Part shown: positions 8,613-18,940 of the stretch, in pieces
Layout: each line of letters opens with the position of its first letter
How positions within the stretch are numbered: the stretch's first letter is position 1
Assembly: GCA_035999365.1 (NCBI GenBank)
Contig: DASYGT010000019.1
Location: 1-64,000 of the forward strand
Source of the DNA: DASYGT01 sp035999365
Lineage (GTDB): Bacteria > Actinomycetota > Actinomycetes > Mycobacteriales > Jatrophihabitantaceae
Direction: 5' to 3'
Length of the DNA stretch: 64,000 bases
Translations under genes and position numbers: made by a program
Notes under the pieces: model-generated
Told to the model about the DNA's origin: nothing
What the model saw: only the letters and a program-made list of their open reading frames with translations
The model's database searches: none

Positions 8613-9319
8613 GAAGCGTTGCCAACTCCTTCTTCGCCCCGGTTCACCTCACCGATCGCGGCAGGGTCGATGCGGTAGCCGGACCCCACCACAGTGTCGA
8701 TGATGGCAGGTTCGCCGAGCTTGCGGCGCAAGGTCATCATGGTGACACGCACAGTTGTCGTGAAGGGATCGGCGTTCTCGTCCCACACGCGGTCGAGCAG
8801 TTCCTCGCTGCTGACCACCGCTCCCTGCGCCATGAGCAGGGTCTCGAGCACGCCGAATTCCTTGCGAGTGAGGTCGATGAGCTCGCCCTTACGGCTCACC
8901 GTGCGCTTGGCCGAATCCAGCTCGATGTCGCCCGCCGAGAGCACCGGCGGTGCGGCCGGCGTGGTGCGCCGCCCGAGTGCCCGCACGCGGGCGACCAGTT
9001 CGGCGAAGGCGAACGGCTTCGCGAGGTAGTCATCGGCGCCGAGAGCGAGCCCGGACACCTTGTCCTCCACCGTTCCGCTCGCGGTCAGCATCATCACCCG
9101 GGTCAGGACGCCCTCGTCGGACAGCCGGCGACAGATCTCGTCGCCGGACATGCCCGGAAGATCACGATCGAGAACAATGACGTCATATCGGGTCAGGGCA
9201 GCCTTGCGGTAGCCGTCGTCTCCGTCGGTGGCAACGTCGACGGCCATGCCCTCTCGGCGCAGGCCGCGGCCCACCGCCTCAGCGAGTTGCACTTCGTCCT
9301 CAACTACGAGGATCCGCAT
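8609..9319 (-). CDS. OmpR-family response regulator
   Basis: Two-domain transcription factor of 236 residues. The receiver has the acidic pocket VVEDE at residues 5-9, phospho-acceptor Asp51 in VLDRDLPG, the conserved Thr/Ser in MLTAS and Lys in LAKPF. The C-terminal winged-helix DNA-binding domain spans about 130-225 and ends with the family pattern GSGYRID. It is first in the operon with the cognate kinase. The target genes are not identifiable here. Confidence 0.93.
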   Translation of the reverse strand: MRILVVEDEVQLAEAVGRGLRREGMAVDVATDGDDGYRKAALTRYDVIVLDRDLPGMSGDEICRRLSDEGVLTRVMMLTASGTVEDKVSGLALGADDYLAKPFAFAELVARVRALGRRTTPAAPPVLSAGDIELDSAKRTVSRKGELIDLTRKEFGVLETLLMAQGAVVSSEELLDRVWDENADPFTTTVRVTMMTLRRKLGEPAIIDTVVGSGYRIDPAAIGEVNRGEEGVGNAS

Positions 9320-9344
9320 ACCTCAGCCTCCCTGGCCGTCCTGC

Positions 9345-11285
<1,941 letters not shown>

Positions 11286-11342
11286 AACGTCAAATCCTAC
11301 CGGCGTAGCGGCTCGACAGGCCGCCCGAAGGCAGCCGGAGCA

Positions 11343-12596
11343 TTACGCATGGCCAGCAGGGACCAGCACGGCGACGCATTCGACGTGCGCCGTCATGGGG
11401 AACGCGTCGAACGCCCGCAGCCGCGCCAGCCGCCAGCCCGCGTCGACAGCCACCCGCACGTCACGAGCGAGCGACGCCGCATCGCAGGACACGTAGCCGA
11501 CAGATCGCGGGGCGAGGGTGAGGACGGCCTCCATCAACGGCTTCCCGGCACCGGCGCGCGGCGGGTCCAGCACGACGACATCGGGCTGCACGCCGAGGCC
11601 GGCGACCAGCGCCGCATCGACGCGTCCTCGGCGTACAGCAGCCCAGGGCAGGTCGGCGAGATTGCGTTCGGCATCGGAAACCGCGGCGGCCGTGGCCTCG
11701 ATGCCCAGCACCTCGCCAGTGCTGCCGACCGCGCCGCCCAGAAACGCCGTGAGGGCCCCCGAACCGGCGAACAGCTCGAGGACGCGCTCGCCCGGACGCA
11801 GCGCCACCCCGGACACGATCGCGTCGGCGAACGCCGCCACCGCATGGGGATGCACCTGCCAGAAGCCGGACGCGGCGACCGTGAACTCCCGCGCACCGAT
11901 CACCCGGCGGACCTCGGCCGGCCCTTCGACCACAGCCACCCGGTCCGGTGGCCGGCGCCCGTGCCCGCGGCGTCCGGCACCCGGCCGGTGTGAGAGCACC
12001 GTGATCGCTTCGTCGTCACCACGTACGACCTCGACACCGGTGACGCCGGGCCAGGACCGAGCCAGGACATCCGCGTCGCCCACGCCCGGGACGCCGAGTG
12101 GGCAGCGCCGAACCGGCTCGATGCCGGCGTCACGGTGCCGGTGCAGGCCCGGACGCCCGTCATCGTCGACCGCGTAGGTGATGCGGCTGCGCCACCCGAG
12201 CAGGCCACCGGGCAGCTCCTCGACATCACCCAGCAGCCCCGCGACATCGATACCGCCGATGCGCGCGAACTGATCACGGATGACGTCCGCCTTCAGCTTG
12301 TGTTGCGCCGACGCCGCGGCGTGCTGCCAGTCACATCCGCCGCAGCGCCCGGGTCCGGCGTAGGGGCACGGGGGCTCGACTCGATCGGTCGACGCGACGA
12401 GTACCTGCACGGCGTCGGCTCGGCAGAAGGACCCGCCGCGGTCCTCCGTCACCACGGCGAGGACCCGTTCGCCGGGAAGGGCGTGCCGCACGAACACCAC
12501 GCGACCGTCGTACCGGGCGACGCACGAACCACCGCTGGCTGCGCCACCGACCTCGAGTTCCAGGGTCGCACCGAGCAGCGGTCCGGCCTCAGCCAC
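11343..12596 (-). CDS. TRAM-domain class I SAM-dependent RNA methyltransferase (RlmD/TrmA-like)
   Basis: Probable uridine-5 methyltransferase acting on rRNA or tRNA, 417 residues. An N-terminal TRAM beta-barrel (about 1-65) is followed by the iron-sulphur Cys cluster PPCPYAGPGRCGGC (Cys77, 85, 88), with the fourth ligand probably in RRCPLG. The SAM-binding block LELFAGSGALTAFL and the catalytic Cys in VGYVSCDAASLARDV complete the RumA/TrmA architecture. The ATG overlaps the stop of the upstream APC gene by 8 nt. In M. tuberculosis the equivalent neighbours are Rv2689c and Rv2690c. Target nucleotide unknown. Confidence 0.9.
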   Translation of the reverse strand: MAEAGPLLGATLELEVGGAASGGSCVARYDGRVVFVRHALPGERVLAVVTEDRGGSFCRADAVQVLVASTDRVEPPCPYAGPGRCGGCDWQHAAASAQHKLKADVIRDQFARIGGIDVAGLLGDVEELPGGLLGWRSRITYAVDDDGRPGLHRHRDAGIEPVRRCPLGVPGVGDADVLARSWPGVTGVEVVRGDDEAITVLSHRPGAGRRGHGRRPPDRVAVVEGPAEVRRVIGAREFTVAASGFWQVHPHAVAAFADAIVSGVALRPGERVLELFAGSGALTAFLGGAVGSTGEVLGIEATAAAVSDAERNLADLPWAAVRRGRVDAALVAGLGVQPDVVVLDPPRAGAGKPLMEAVLTLAPRSVGYVSCDAASLARDVRVAVDAGWRLARLRAFDAFPMTAHVECVAVLVPAGHA

Positions 12597-14631
12597 GAGC
12601 GGCGGGTGTCTTCTCCGAAGTGGCCCCGGTCGCGTCGGCCGCCGCCTCCTCCATCGCCGCCACTATCGGGCTGGTGCCTTCGGTGCGGTCGCCCGTCGAG
12701 GCAAGCTGCCAGGGCACGCTGGTCACCATCACGCCCTGCTGGAAGAGCAAGCGTCCCTTCAGACGCAGTGCGGTCTGGTTGTGCAGCAGCTGTTCCCACC
12801 AGCGGCCGACCACGTATTCAGGGATGAAGACGCTCACCACGTCACGCGGCCGATCGGCGCTCAACTTCTTGACGTAGCTGATGATCGGTTTGGTGATTTC
12901 GCGGTAGGGCGATTCGAGCACGGTGAGCTGCACCGGCAGTTGATGCCTCTCCCACTCGGCAAGCAGCGCTCTGGTGTCGTCGTCGTTCACGTTGACCGTC
13001 AGCGCTGTCAGCGTGTCCGGACGCGTCGCCCGCGCGAACGCCAACGCGCGCAACGTGGGCTTGTGCACCTTGGAGACGAGCACCACGACATGGTTGCGTG
13101 ACGGAAGCACGAGGCCGGTCTGTTCGCTGGCGAGCTCTTCACCGATTCGCGTGTAGTGCTTGTTGATGCCGCGCATGATCGCGTACAGGATCGGCATGGC
13201 GATGAGGACGAGATAGGCGCCCTTCGTGAACTTCGTGATGATCACGATGACGAGGACGGTGCCCGACAGGCTCGCCCCGAAGCCGTTGATCGCGCGCGAG
13301 CGCAGGATGCGCCGCCGCTCGGCGGGATCACGTTCAGTGCGCAGCGCGCGGTTCCAGTGCCGCACCATGCCGGTCTGGCCCAGCGTGAAGGATGTGAACA
13401 CTCCGATGATGTACAGCTGGATCAACCGGGTGACGTCCGCCTTGTAGATGAAGATCAGCGCCGCGGCCACGACCGCCAGAGCGACGATGCCGTTGCTGTA
13501 GGCGAGCCGGTCGCCGCGGGTGTTGAGCTGCGTCGGCAGGTTCTTGTCGCGGGCCAGGATCGCGCCGAGGAGGGGGAAACCGTTGAACGCGGTGTTGGCG
13601 GCGAGCACGAGGATCAGCGCAGTGGTCGCCTGAATGTAGAAGAAGGCAAACGAGTGCGGCCCGCCGAACACCGCACTGGCGACCTGCGCGATCACCGTGC
13701 GCTGCGGCGTGTGCGCGCAATCGGGTATTCCGCGGAGCAGGCAGCTGCTCGTCGTCGGATCGGTGATGTGCACCTTCGCGATCAGCGCAAGAGCCGTGAT
13801 GCCGACGAACATCGTCACTGCGATTGCGCCCATCGCGACGAGGGTGAGCTGCGCGTTCTTCGCCTTCGGCTCCTTGAACGCGGGGACTCCGTTGGCGATC
13901 GCCTCGACGCCGGTGAGCGCCGTGCACCCGGAGGAGAAGGCGCGCAGCGTGAAGAACATGAGCGCGAGGAATCCGAGTGAGCCGTAGCCGTGATGCACGA
14001 CCACGCCGTAGTGGGCACTCTCGGCCACCGGGGCGTCGCCGACGATCACGCGGAAGAGGCCGGTGCCGATCATGATGAATACGCCGGTCGCGAAGAGATA
14101 CGTAGGCATCGCGAACGCCGCGCCGGCCTCACGCAGGCCGCGCAGGTTCACCGCCGCCAGCACGATGACGAAGACCACGGCCATCGTCACGCGCTGATGG
14201 TGCACCGAGGGTGCGGCAGAGATGATGTTGTCGACGCCGGACGACACCGAGACGGCGACGGTCATCACGTAGTCGACGAGCAGCGCGCTGGCCACAACGA
14301 CACCGGCAGGCTTGCCGATGTTCTTCGTGGCGACCTCGTAGTCGCCGCCGCCGGTCGGGTACGCCCGCACCAGCTGGCGGTACGACGCGACCACCGCCGC
14401 CATCAGCACCACTACCGCTCCCGCCACCCACGGGGCCAGGTAGAGGAACGCGGTGCCGCCGAGGGTCAGGACGAGCAGGATTTCCTGCGTTGCGTACGCG
14501 ACGCTGGACAGGGCGTCGCTGGCGAAGATCGGGAGCGCGAGACGCTTGGGCAGCACCGAGTGGCCGGATTGCTCGGACCGGATGGGGCTGCCGATGATCA
14601 GCCGCTTCAGGATCCGGGTAACAAGTGCCAC
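12589..14631 (-). CDS. APC-superfamily transporter, KimA-like potassium importer candidate
   Basis: Integral membrane protein of about 680 residues with roughly 12 membrane helices and a 180-residue cytoplasmic C-terminal domain. It is generally annotated as an amino acid permease. From memory, the whole length matches Bacillus KimA in order and spacing: SDALSSVAYAT (Asp39, Tyr46), YVMTVAVSVS (Thr124, Ser128) and CTALTGVEAIAN (Thr240, Glu243) sit where KimA binds potassium. It is divergent from two TrkA/RCK regulatory proteins, which supports potassium transport. GTG starts at 14631 and 14640 are both possible. Substrate assignment is inference. Confidence 0.88.
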   Translation of the reverse strand: MALVTRILKRLIIGSPIRSEQSGHSVLPKRLALPIFASDALSSVAYATQEILLVLTLGGTAFLYLAPWVAGAVVVLMAAVVASYRQLVRAYPTGGGDYEVATKNIGKPAGVVVASALLVDYVMTVAVSVSSGVDNIISAAPSVHHQRVTMAVVFVIVLAAVNLRGLREAGAAFAMPTYLFATGVFIMIGTGLFRVIVGDAPVAESAHYGVVVHHGYGSLGFLALMFFTLRAFSSGCTALTGVEAIANGVPAFKEPKAKNAQLTLVAMGAIAVTMFVGITALALIAKVHITDPTTSSCLLRGIPDCAHTPQRTVIAQVASAVFGGPHSFAFFYIQATTALILVLAANTAFNGFPLLGAILARDKNLPTQLNTRGDRLAYSNGIVALAVVAAALIFIYKADVTRLIQLYIIGVFTSFTLGQTGMVRHWNRALRTERDPAERRRILRSRAINGFGASLSGTVLVIVIITKFTKGAYLVLIAMPILYAIMRGINKHYTRIGEELASEQTGLVLPSRNHVVVLVSKVHKPTLRALAFARATRPDTLTALTVNVNDDDTRALLAEWERHQLPVQLTVLESPYREITKPIISYVKKLSADRPRDVVSVFIPEYVVGRWWEQLLHNQTALRLKGRLLFQQGVMVTSVPWQLASTGDRTEGTSPIVAAMEEAAADATGATSEKTPAARG

Positions 14632-14818
14632 GACGGGCACAATACGGCGGTGGGACCTTGTCGTCCGCGCAGCCGTCGTCCGACGGCGTCGCGACCGGCA
14701 TTCGAGCTGTGTAGCCTCGCGTTGGCCGGGACCAGCCGGGCCGCGACGCCGCGGCTTCTCCCGGATCGCCACGGCGACGGTGTCGGGCGATCGTGTCGAG
14801 AAGGGAGATGTTCCGCCC

Positions 14819-15487
14819 GTGCACATCGTGATCATGGGATGCGGCCGAGTCGGCTCCTCCCTCGCGCACAACCTGGTCCGGATGGAGCACAGCGTCGCGA
14901 TCATCGACCAGGACCCGCTCGCGTTCCGCCGGCTCGGCGACAACTTCTCCGCCCTCCAGGTCAAAGGGATCGGCTTCGACCGCGAGACATTGATCGCGGC
15001 CGGCATCGAACAGGCAGACGCCTTCGCCGCGGTGAGCAGCGGCGACAACTCCAACATCATCGCGGCGCGGGTCGCCCGCGAGACGTTCAACGTGCAGAAG
15101 GTCGTCGCGCGCATCTACGACCCGAAGCGTGCCGAGGTCTACGAACGGCTGGGTATCCCGACGGTCGCCACCGTCCCGTGGACCGCCAGCCGCCTGCAGA
15201 AGATCGTGCTCGGTGAGGCGACCTCGGAGGTGTGGCGCGATCCGTCGGGCGTCGTCAGCCTGGTGCACGTCGCACCCAACGAAGGCTGGGTCGGTCATAC
15301 GCTCGGCCAATTCGAGACAGCGACCGGCGGCCGGGTCGGCATGATCACCCGTTTCGGCACCGGCGAGCTACCGGTGCCGTCCACCGTCATTCAGGGCGGC
15401 GACACCCTGCACGTGCTGATCACCGACGCACACGCCGACGTGCTGCGCGAGCTCGCGGCGCGTTCACCCGAGGGAGCCAAAGCATGA
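14819..15487 (+). CDS. ceoB: TrkA/RCK potassium uptake regulatory protein (CeoB-like)
   Basis: Cytosolic gating subunit of 222 residues: an NAD-binding TrkA_N domain with MGCGRVGSSLA (GxGxxG at residues 7-12) and an acidic strand end IIDQD, then a TrkA_C domain from about residue 135. GTG at 14819 follows AAGGGAG. The stop overlaps the second RCK gene by ATGA. No TrkH/TrkG membrane subunit is next to it; the divergent APC protein is the only nearby transporter. Equivalent to M. tuberculosis Rv2691 by position and family. Confidence 0.93.
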   Translation: MHIVIMGCGRVGSSLAHNLVRMEHSVAIIDQDPLAFRRLGDNFSALQVKGIGFDRETLIAAGIEQADAFAAVSSGDNSNIIAARVARETFNVQKVVARIYDPKRAEVYERLGIPTVATVPWTASRLQKIVLGEATSEVWRDPSGVVSLVHVAPNEGWVGHTLGQFETATGGRVGMITRFGTGELPVPSTVIQGGDTLHVLITDAHADVLRELAARSPEGAKA

Positions 15488-16143
15488 AGGTCGCCATCGC
15501 CGGTGCCGGCGCGGTCGGCCGCTCCATCGCCCGCGAGCTGCTGCAGAACGACCACAGTGTGCTGCTCATCGACAAGGACCCCGGGAAGGTCGAGCCGGAT
15601 CGGATCCGTGGCGCCGAGTGGCTGCTCGGCGACGCCTGCGAGGTCGCGAATCTCGAGAACGCGAAGCTCGAGGAGTACGACGTCGTCATCGGCGCCACCG
15701 GCGACGACAAGGTCAATCTGGTCATGGCCTTGCTCGCGAAGACCGAATTCGCGGTGCGGCGTGTCGTGGCCCGGATCAACCATCCCGCGAACGAATGGCT
15801 CTTCACCGAGGCGTGGGGTGTCGACGTCGCCGTCTCGACGCCGCGTGTCATCGCCTCGCTCGTCGAGGAGGCCGTCGAGGTCGGCGACATCGTGCGCCTC
15901 TTCGGGCTGCGCGAGGGTCAGGCCAACCTGCTGGAGGTCACCCTGCCGGAGCACGCACCCTGCGCCGGCCGGTCGGTTCGGGAACTCACCCTGCCGAAGG
16001 ACGCCGCCATCGTCGCGATCATTCGCGGCAGCCGGGTCATCACACCATCGCCCGAGGAACCGCTCGAAAGCGGCGACGAACTGCTGTTCGTCGCCCTGCC
16101 TGACGCCGAAGACGCGATCCGGCACAGCATTCTGGGCGTCTGA
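15484..16143 (+). CDS. ceoC: TrkA/RCK potassium uptake regulatory protein (CeoC-like)
   Basis: Second RCK protein of 219 residues, paralogous to the upstream gene. The GAGAVGRSIA motif lies at residues 7-16 and the acidic strand end is LIDKD. TrkA_C follows from about residue 130, with the VTLPEHAPCAGRSVREL pattern. It is co-translated with ceoB (ATGA overlap), so the two probably form a hetero-octameric ring that senses nucleotide. The stop is 1 nt from the stop of the convergent DUF3159 gene, so there is no room for a terminator between them. Confidence 0.93.
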   Translation: MKVAIAGAGAVGRSIARELLQNDHSVLLIDKDPGKVEPDRIRGAEWLLGDACEVANLENAKLEEYDVVIGATGDDKVNLVMALLAKTEFAVRRVVARINHPANEWLFTEAWGVDVAVSTPRVIASLVEEAVEVGDIVRLFGLREGQANLLEVTLPEHAPCAGRSVRELTLPKDAAIVAIIRGSRVITPSPEEPLESGDELLFVALPDAEDAIRHSILGV

Positions 16144-16144
16144 C

Positions 16145-16843
16145 CTACTCGGTCTGCGCCATCTGCTTGCGCGTTCGGCTCACGACCCAGAACCCCGCCG
16201 CCACTGTGAGGACGTAGAGCGGGAATCCCATCGCGACGCGAGCGAAGGCGAGCCAGCCGGTCTTGTTGTGCTGGAAGAGGGTGAGCTGAACGATCCCGCG
16301 CGCGGCGAACATGGCGGTGCCGAGCAGCGTGGCGATCAGATAGGCGCGCAGCAGGGCGGGACGGCGGTGCCACGCCACCTCGGTTGCGGCACCGTCCTGA
16401 GCCGGCGTCGGGTCGAGAAACTCCCACAGAAGCCCGACCACGGGCCGCCGGGCCAGCATCGACACGATGAAGACCCCCGCATAGATGAAGCTGCTCCAGA
16501 TGCCGAGGAGGAAGTACCCGCGGGCCTGGCCGGTTCGCGCAGCGATCACCGCTGCGATCACGACGCCGAAGAGTCCGGCAAGGGACTGCTGCACCGACTG
16601 GCGGCGAATCAGCCGGTAGACGGTCAGGAGTGCGGCGGAGCCGACGGCCGAGATGATCGCAGGACGCAGGCCGCTGACGGCGTTGACGATGACGAACACC
16701 ACCGGAGGGATCGCGGCGATGACACTGCCGGTCCAGCCGCCGATGCTGTTGAGCATCTGGTTGCGGTACGTCTCGCGCAGACTCACCTCGGCGGCCGCGC
16801 CCGGTTCGACCGGCTCAGCCTCCGAGGCGGAGGGCTCGCTCAC
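16145..16843 (-). CDS. DUF3159 family membrane protein
   Basis: Predicted polytopic membrane protein of 232 residues. An N-terminal acidic tail of about 20 residues precedes five to six hydrophobic segments, with family blocks GGWTGSVIAAIPPVVFV, GVVIAAVIAARTG and a C-terminal RVAMGFPLYVLTVAAG. The GTG at 16843 overlaps the stop of the OB-fold gene (GTGA). The gene pair plus DUF3710 and dut is a conserved actinobacterial cluster (Rv2693c-Rv2697c). The function is not known. Confidence 0.85.
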   Translation of the reverse strand: MSEPSASEAEPVEPGAAAEVSLRETYRNQMLNSIGGWTGSVIAAIPPVVFVIVNAVSGLRPAIISAVGSAALLTVYRLIRRQSVQQSLAGLFGVVIAAVIAARTGQARGYFLLGIWSSFIYAGVFIVSMLARRPVVGLLWEFLDPTPAQDGAATEVAWHRRPALLRAYLIATLLGTAMFAARGIVQLTLFQHNKTGWLAFARVAMGFPLYVLTVAAGFWVVSRTRKQMAQTE

Positions 16844-17202
16844 GCGCCGCCCTGCAGCTCGTACCACGGGTTGTAGATCGCCAGCCGCCCGTCGTGCACA
16901 CCGACGCGGCCGGTGGCCTTGATCTTGCGTCCGGGTTCGACACCCACGATTCGGCGGCGGCCGAGCCAGACCAGATCGATCGCGGCGCTGCCGTCGAAGA
17001 GTTCGGCTTGCAACGTCGGCACAGTCTCGGCCGGGGTGTAGACGACGGAACGAATCCGGCCGGTCACGGTCGCGACCGATCCGCGCTCCAGGTCGCCCAG
17101 CGGCTTGCATGCCTGACGCTCGACCTCCGAGCGCAGCTCGTCGGCGTCGAGCCGATGCGTGCTCGCGGTGAGGCGGTGCAGTAGTGACGGTCGCGTACCC
17201 AC
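16840..17202 (-). CDS. OB-fold nucleic-acid-binding protein
   Basis: Small 120-residue protein. The segment GSVATVTGRIRSVVYTP through VDL-W-L-GRR to KATGRVGVHDGRLAIYNPWYEL has the strand pattern of a tRNA_anti/RecG-type OB fold. It is coupled by overlap to the DUF3159 membrane protein downstream. The partner nucleic acid is unknown. The ATG at 17202 is the first start in the frame and the N-terminal helix (LLHRLTASTHRLDADEL) is part of the conserved family. Confidence 0.82.
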   Translation of the reverse strand: MGTRPSLLHRLTASTHRLDADELRSEVERQACKPLGDLERGSVATVTGRIRSVVYTPAETVPTLQAELFDGSAAIDLVWLGRRRIVGVEPGRKIKATGRVGVHDGRLAIYNPWYELQGGA

Positions 17203-17238
17203 CTGCTCAGGGTAGCTCCGCGCCGACTGCCGGCCGGC

Positions 17239-17877
17239 TCACTCGCCGCCCTCTGCTGCCCGGTCGAGGATCTCCTTCGGCAGGCGCAGGGGCACTGCCT
17301 CGCGGGCGGGCAACGGTTCCGGCCCACGCACGACGACCACATCGCGAAGGGCGTTCTCGAATCGCGCAGCCTTGGCAGCGTCGGTAGCCGCGGCACCCAC
17401 GATCATGGCTCGCAGGAACCAGCGCGGTCCGTCGATGCCGATGAAGCGCACCGGCACCAGCGCGCCGTTCTCACCCGGGAGCTTGCCGAGAACCTCCGTC
17501 CCGAATGGCCCGTCGGGGCGCTCGCGTGCCGCACCTCGCTGGGAATTCATCGAAGCGGCGATTTCAGCACGGACCTCGTCCCAGATGCCCTCGTTGCGCG
17601 GTGCCGCGAAAACGCCCAACTGCAGATGGCCGTCGCGGCCGGACAGGTTGGCGGCGATGACCTGCTGCGCCTCGTTCATCTCCAGCCGCAAATCCATTCC
17701 CGGCGTGACGGGCACGCGCAGCGCCCCGAGATCCACCCGTGGCACCGTGTCGGCAGGAGCATCGCGCTCGTCCCAGGGCCCCGTCGTCGGCGTCGGCTCG
17801 TCACGGACCCGTGTCTCCCAGGGCGGCGTGGCATCGAGCTTCGACCGCTCAGTGCGCTTTTCCTTTCGTCGCGCCAC
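17239..17877 (-). CDS. DUF3710 family protein
   Basis: Conserved actinobacterial protein of about 212 residues and unknown function. A basic N-terminus (ARRKEKRTERSK) precedes a core with RVDLGALRVPVTPGMDLRL, QLGVFAAPRNEGIWDEVR and VRFIGIDGPRWFLRA, which are DUF3710 hallmarks. The frame runs further upstream, but GTG at 17877 has GGGGAGGA at the right distance, so it is preferred. It lies between dut and the OB-fold gene. The short gap toward dut holds a degenerate repeat. Confidence 0.85.
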   Translation of the reverse strand: MARRKEKRTERSKLDATPPWETRVRDEPTPTTGPWDERDAPADTVPRVDLGALRVPVTPGMDLRLEMNEAQQVIAANLSGRDGHLQLGVFAAPRNEGIWDEVRAEIAASMNSQRGAARERPDGPFGTEVLGKLPGENGALVPVRFIGIDGPRWFLRAMIVGAAATDAAKAARFENALRDVVVVRGPEPLPAREAVPLRLPKEILDRAAEGGE

Positions 17878-17935
17878 TACGAGTCCTCCCCGTGCCCGCG
17901 CATCACTGCGCGAACTCCCCCGTGTACCCGCCTCA

Positions 17936-18418
17936 CTACGCATCCTCTCCGTGTACCGATGCCGCGAGTGCGCGGGCACCTCCCGTGGAACCGTGCCCGC
18001 CGATGCCGCGTTCGGAGGCGGGCAGTTCGCTCACCTCGATGAACTCGGCGCGTTCGACTCGCTGGAAGACCAACTGCGCGATGCGCTCACCCCGGTGCAG
18101 CTGCAAAACGTTGCTCGTGTCGTGATTGATCACGATCACCTTGATCTCGCCGCGGTAGCCGGCGTCGATGGTGCCCGGCGCGTTCACCAGACCCAGGCCG
18201 GCACGGGCGGCCAGACCCGAGCGCGGGTGGACGAACGCCGCGACCCCGGCCGGAAGAGCGATCGCCAGACCGGTCGGCAGCACGGCACGTTCCCCCGGCG
18301 CCAGAGTCACGTCCTCGGCCGCGACGATGTCGGCGCCGGCGTCACCGGGCAGAGCGTAGGTGGGCAGCGGGAGCTGCGCGTCGAGGCGCTGCACGAGCAC
18401 CTGCACGGGGCTGTCCAT
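17936..18418 (-). CDS. dut: dUTP diphosphatase
   Basis: Trimeric dUTPase of 160 residues that hydrolyses dUTP to dUMP, keeping uracil out of DNA and feeding thymidylate synthesis. All five motifs can be read: PGDAGADI, HPRSGLAARAG, GTIDAGYRGEI, GERIAQLVFQRV and RGIGGHGSTGG. Motif V has His where many bacteria have Phe to stack on the base; the mycobacterial enzyme also has His there. It is divergent from the DUF3093 gene with only 25 nt between start codons. Confidence 0.95.
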   Translation of the reverse strand: MDSPVQVLVQRLDAQLPLPTYALPGDAGADIVAAEDVTLAPGERAVLPTGLAIALPAGVAAFVHPRSGLAARAGLGLVNAPGTIDAGYRGEIKVIVINHDTSNVLQLHRGERIAQLVFQRVERAEFIEVSELPASERGIGGHGSTGGARALAASVHGEDA

Positions 18419-18443
18419 AGCGCCGAACGCTACCCTCGACCGG

Positions 18444-18929
18444 ATGAGCGACGGCAGCGAGAGCCCGCCCCCTGTGGGCAGCACCGAGCTCGCCTATTCC
18501 GAGTCGCTGCGCACTCCGTGGTGGTGGTACCTCGTCGCGGCGGGCGTTGCCGGGCTGCTCGCGGCGGAGTTCCACATCGCCGGCTTCACCCTCACCGACT
18601 GGATCCCGTTCGGGACGCTCATCCCGTTGTCGCTCGTCATCGTGTGGTGGTTGGGCCACAGCCGACTCGAAATCAGCGCAGGTGAGCTGCGCATCCGCGG
18701 CGCGCACCTGCCACTGAACTACGTCAGCGGCGCCGTAGCACTCGACGCCGCGACGTTGCGGCGCGTCGTGGGGCGCGAGGGCGACCCGGCGTCGTTCATC
18801 TCCATCCGGCCGTGGATCGGGCCCGGCGTGCAGGTGTGGCTCGACGACCCGGACGACCCGGTGCCCTACTGGGTGGTCAGCAGCCGCCGACCGGACCGCG
18901 TCGTCGAGATGCTGCGCAAGGCCGGTTAG
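18444..18929 (+). CDS. DUF3093 family membrane protein
   Basis: 161-residue protein with two adjacent membrane segments (about 28-48 and 55-72) and a cytoplasmic domain after them with RLEISAGELRIRGAHLPL. It ends in PYWVVSSRRPDRVVEML, the usual tail of DUF3093. Rv2698 is the equivalent in M. tuberculosis. Function unknown. A TACCCT hexamer 7 nt before the ATG and the lack of a ribosome site suggest a leaderless transcript. Confidence 0.85.
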   Translation: MSDGSESPPPVGSTELAYSESLRTPWWWYLVAAGVAGLLAAEFHIAGFTLTDWIPFGTLIPLSLVIVWWLGHSRLEISAGELRIRGAHLPLNYVSGAVALDAATLRRVVGREGDPASFISIRPWIGPGVQVWLDDPDDPVPYWVVSSRRPDRVVEMLRKAG

Positions 18930-18940
18930 GGTTGCCGCCC

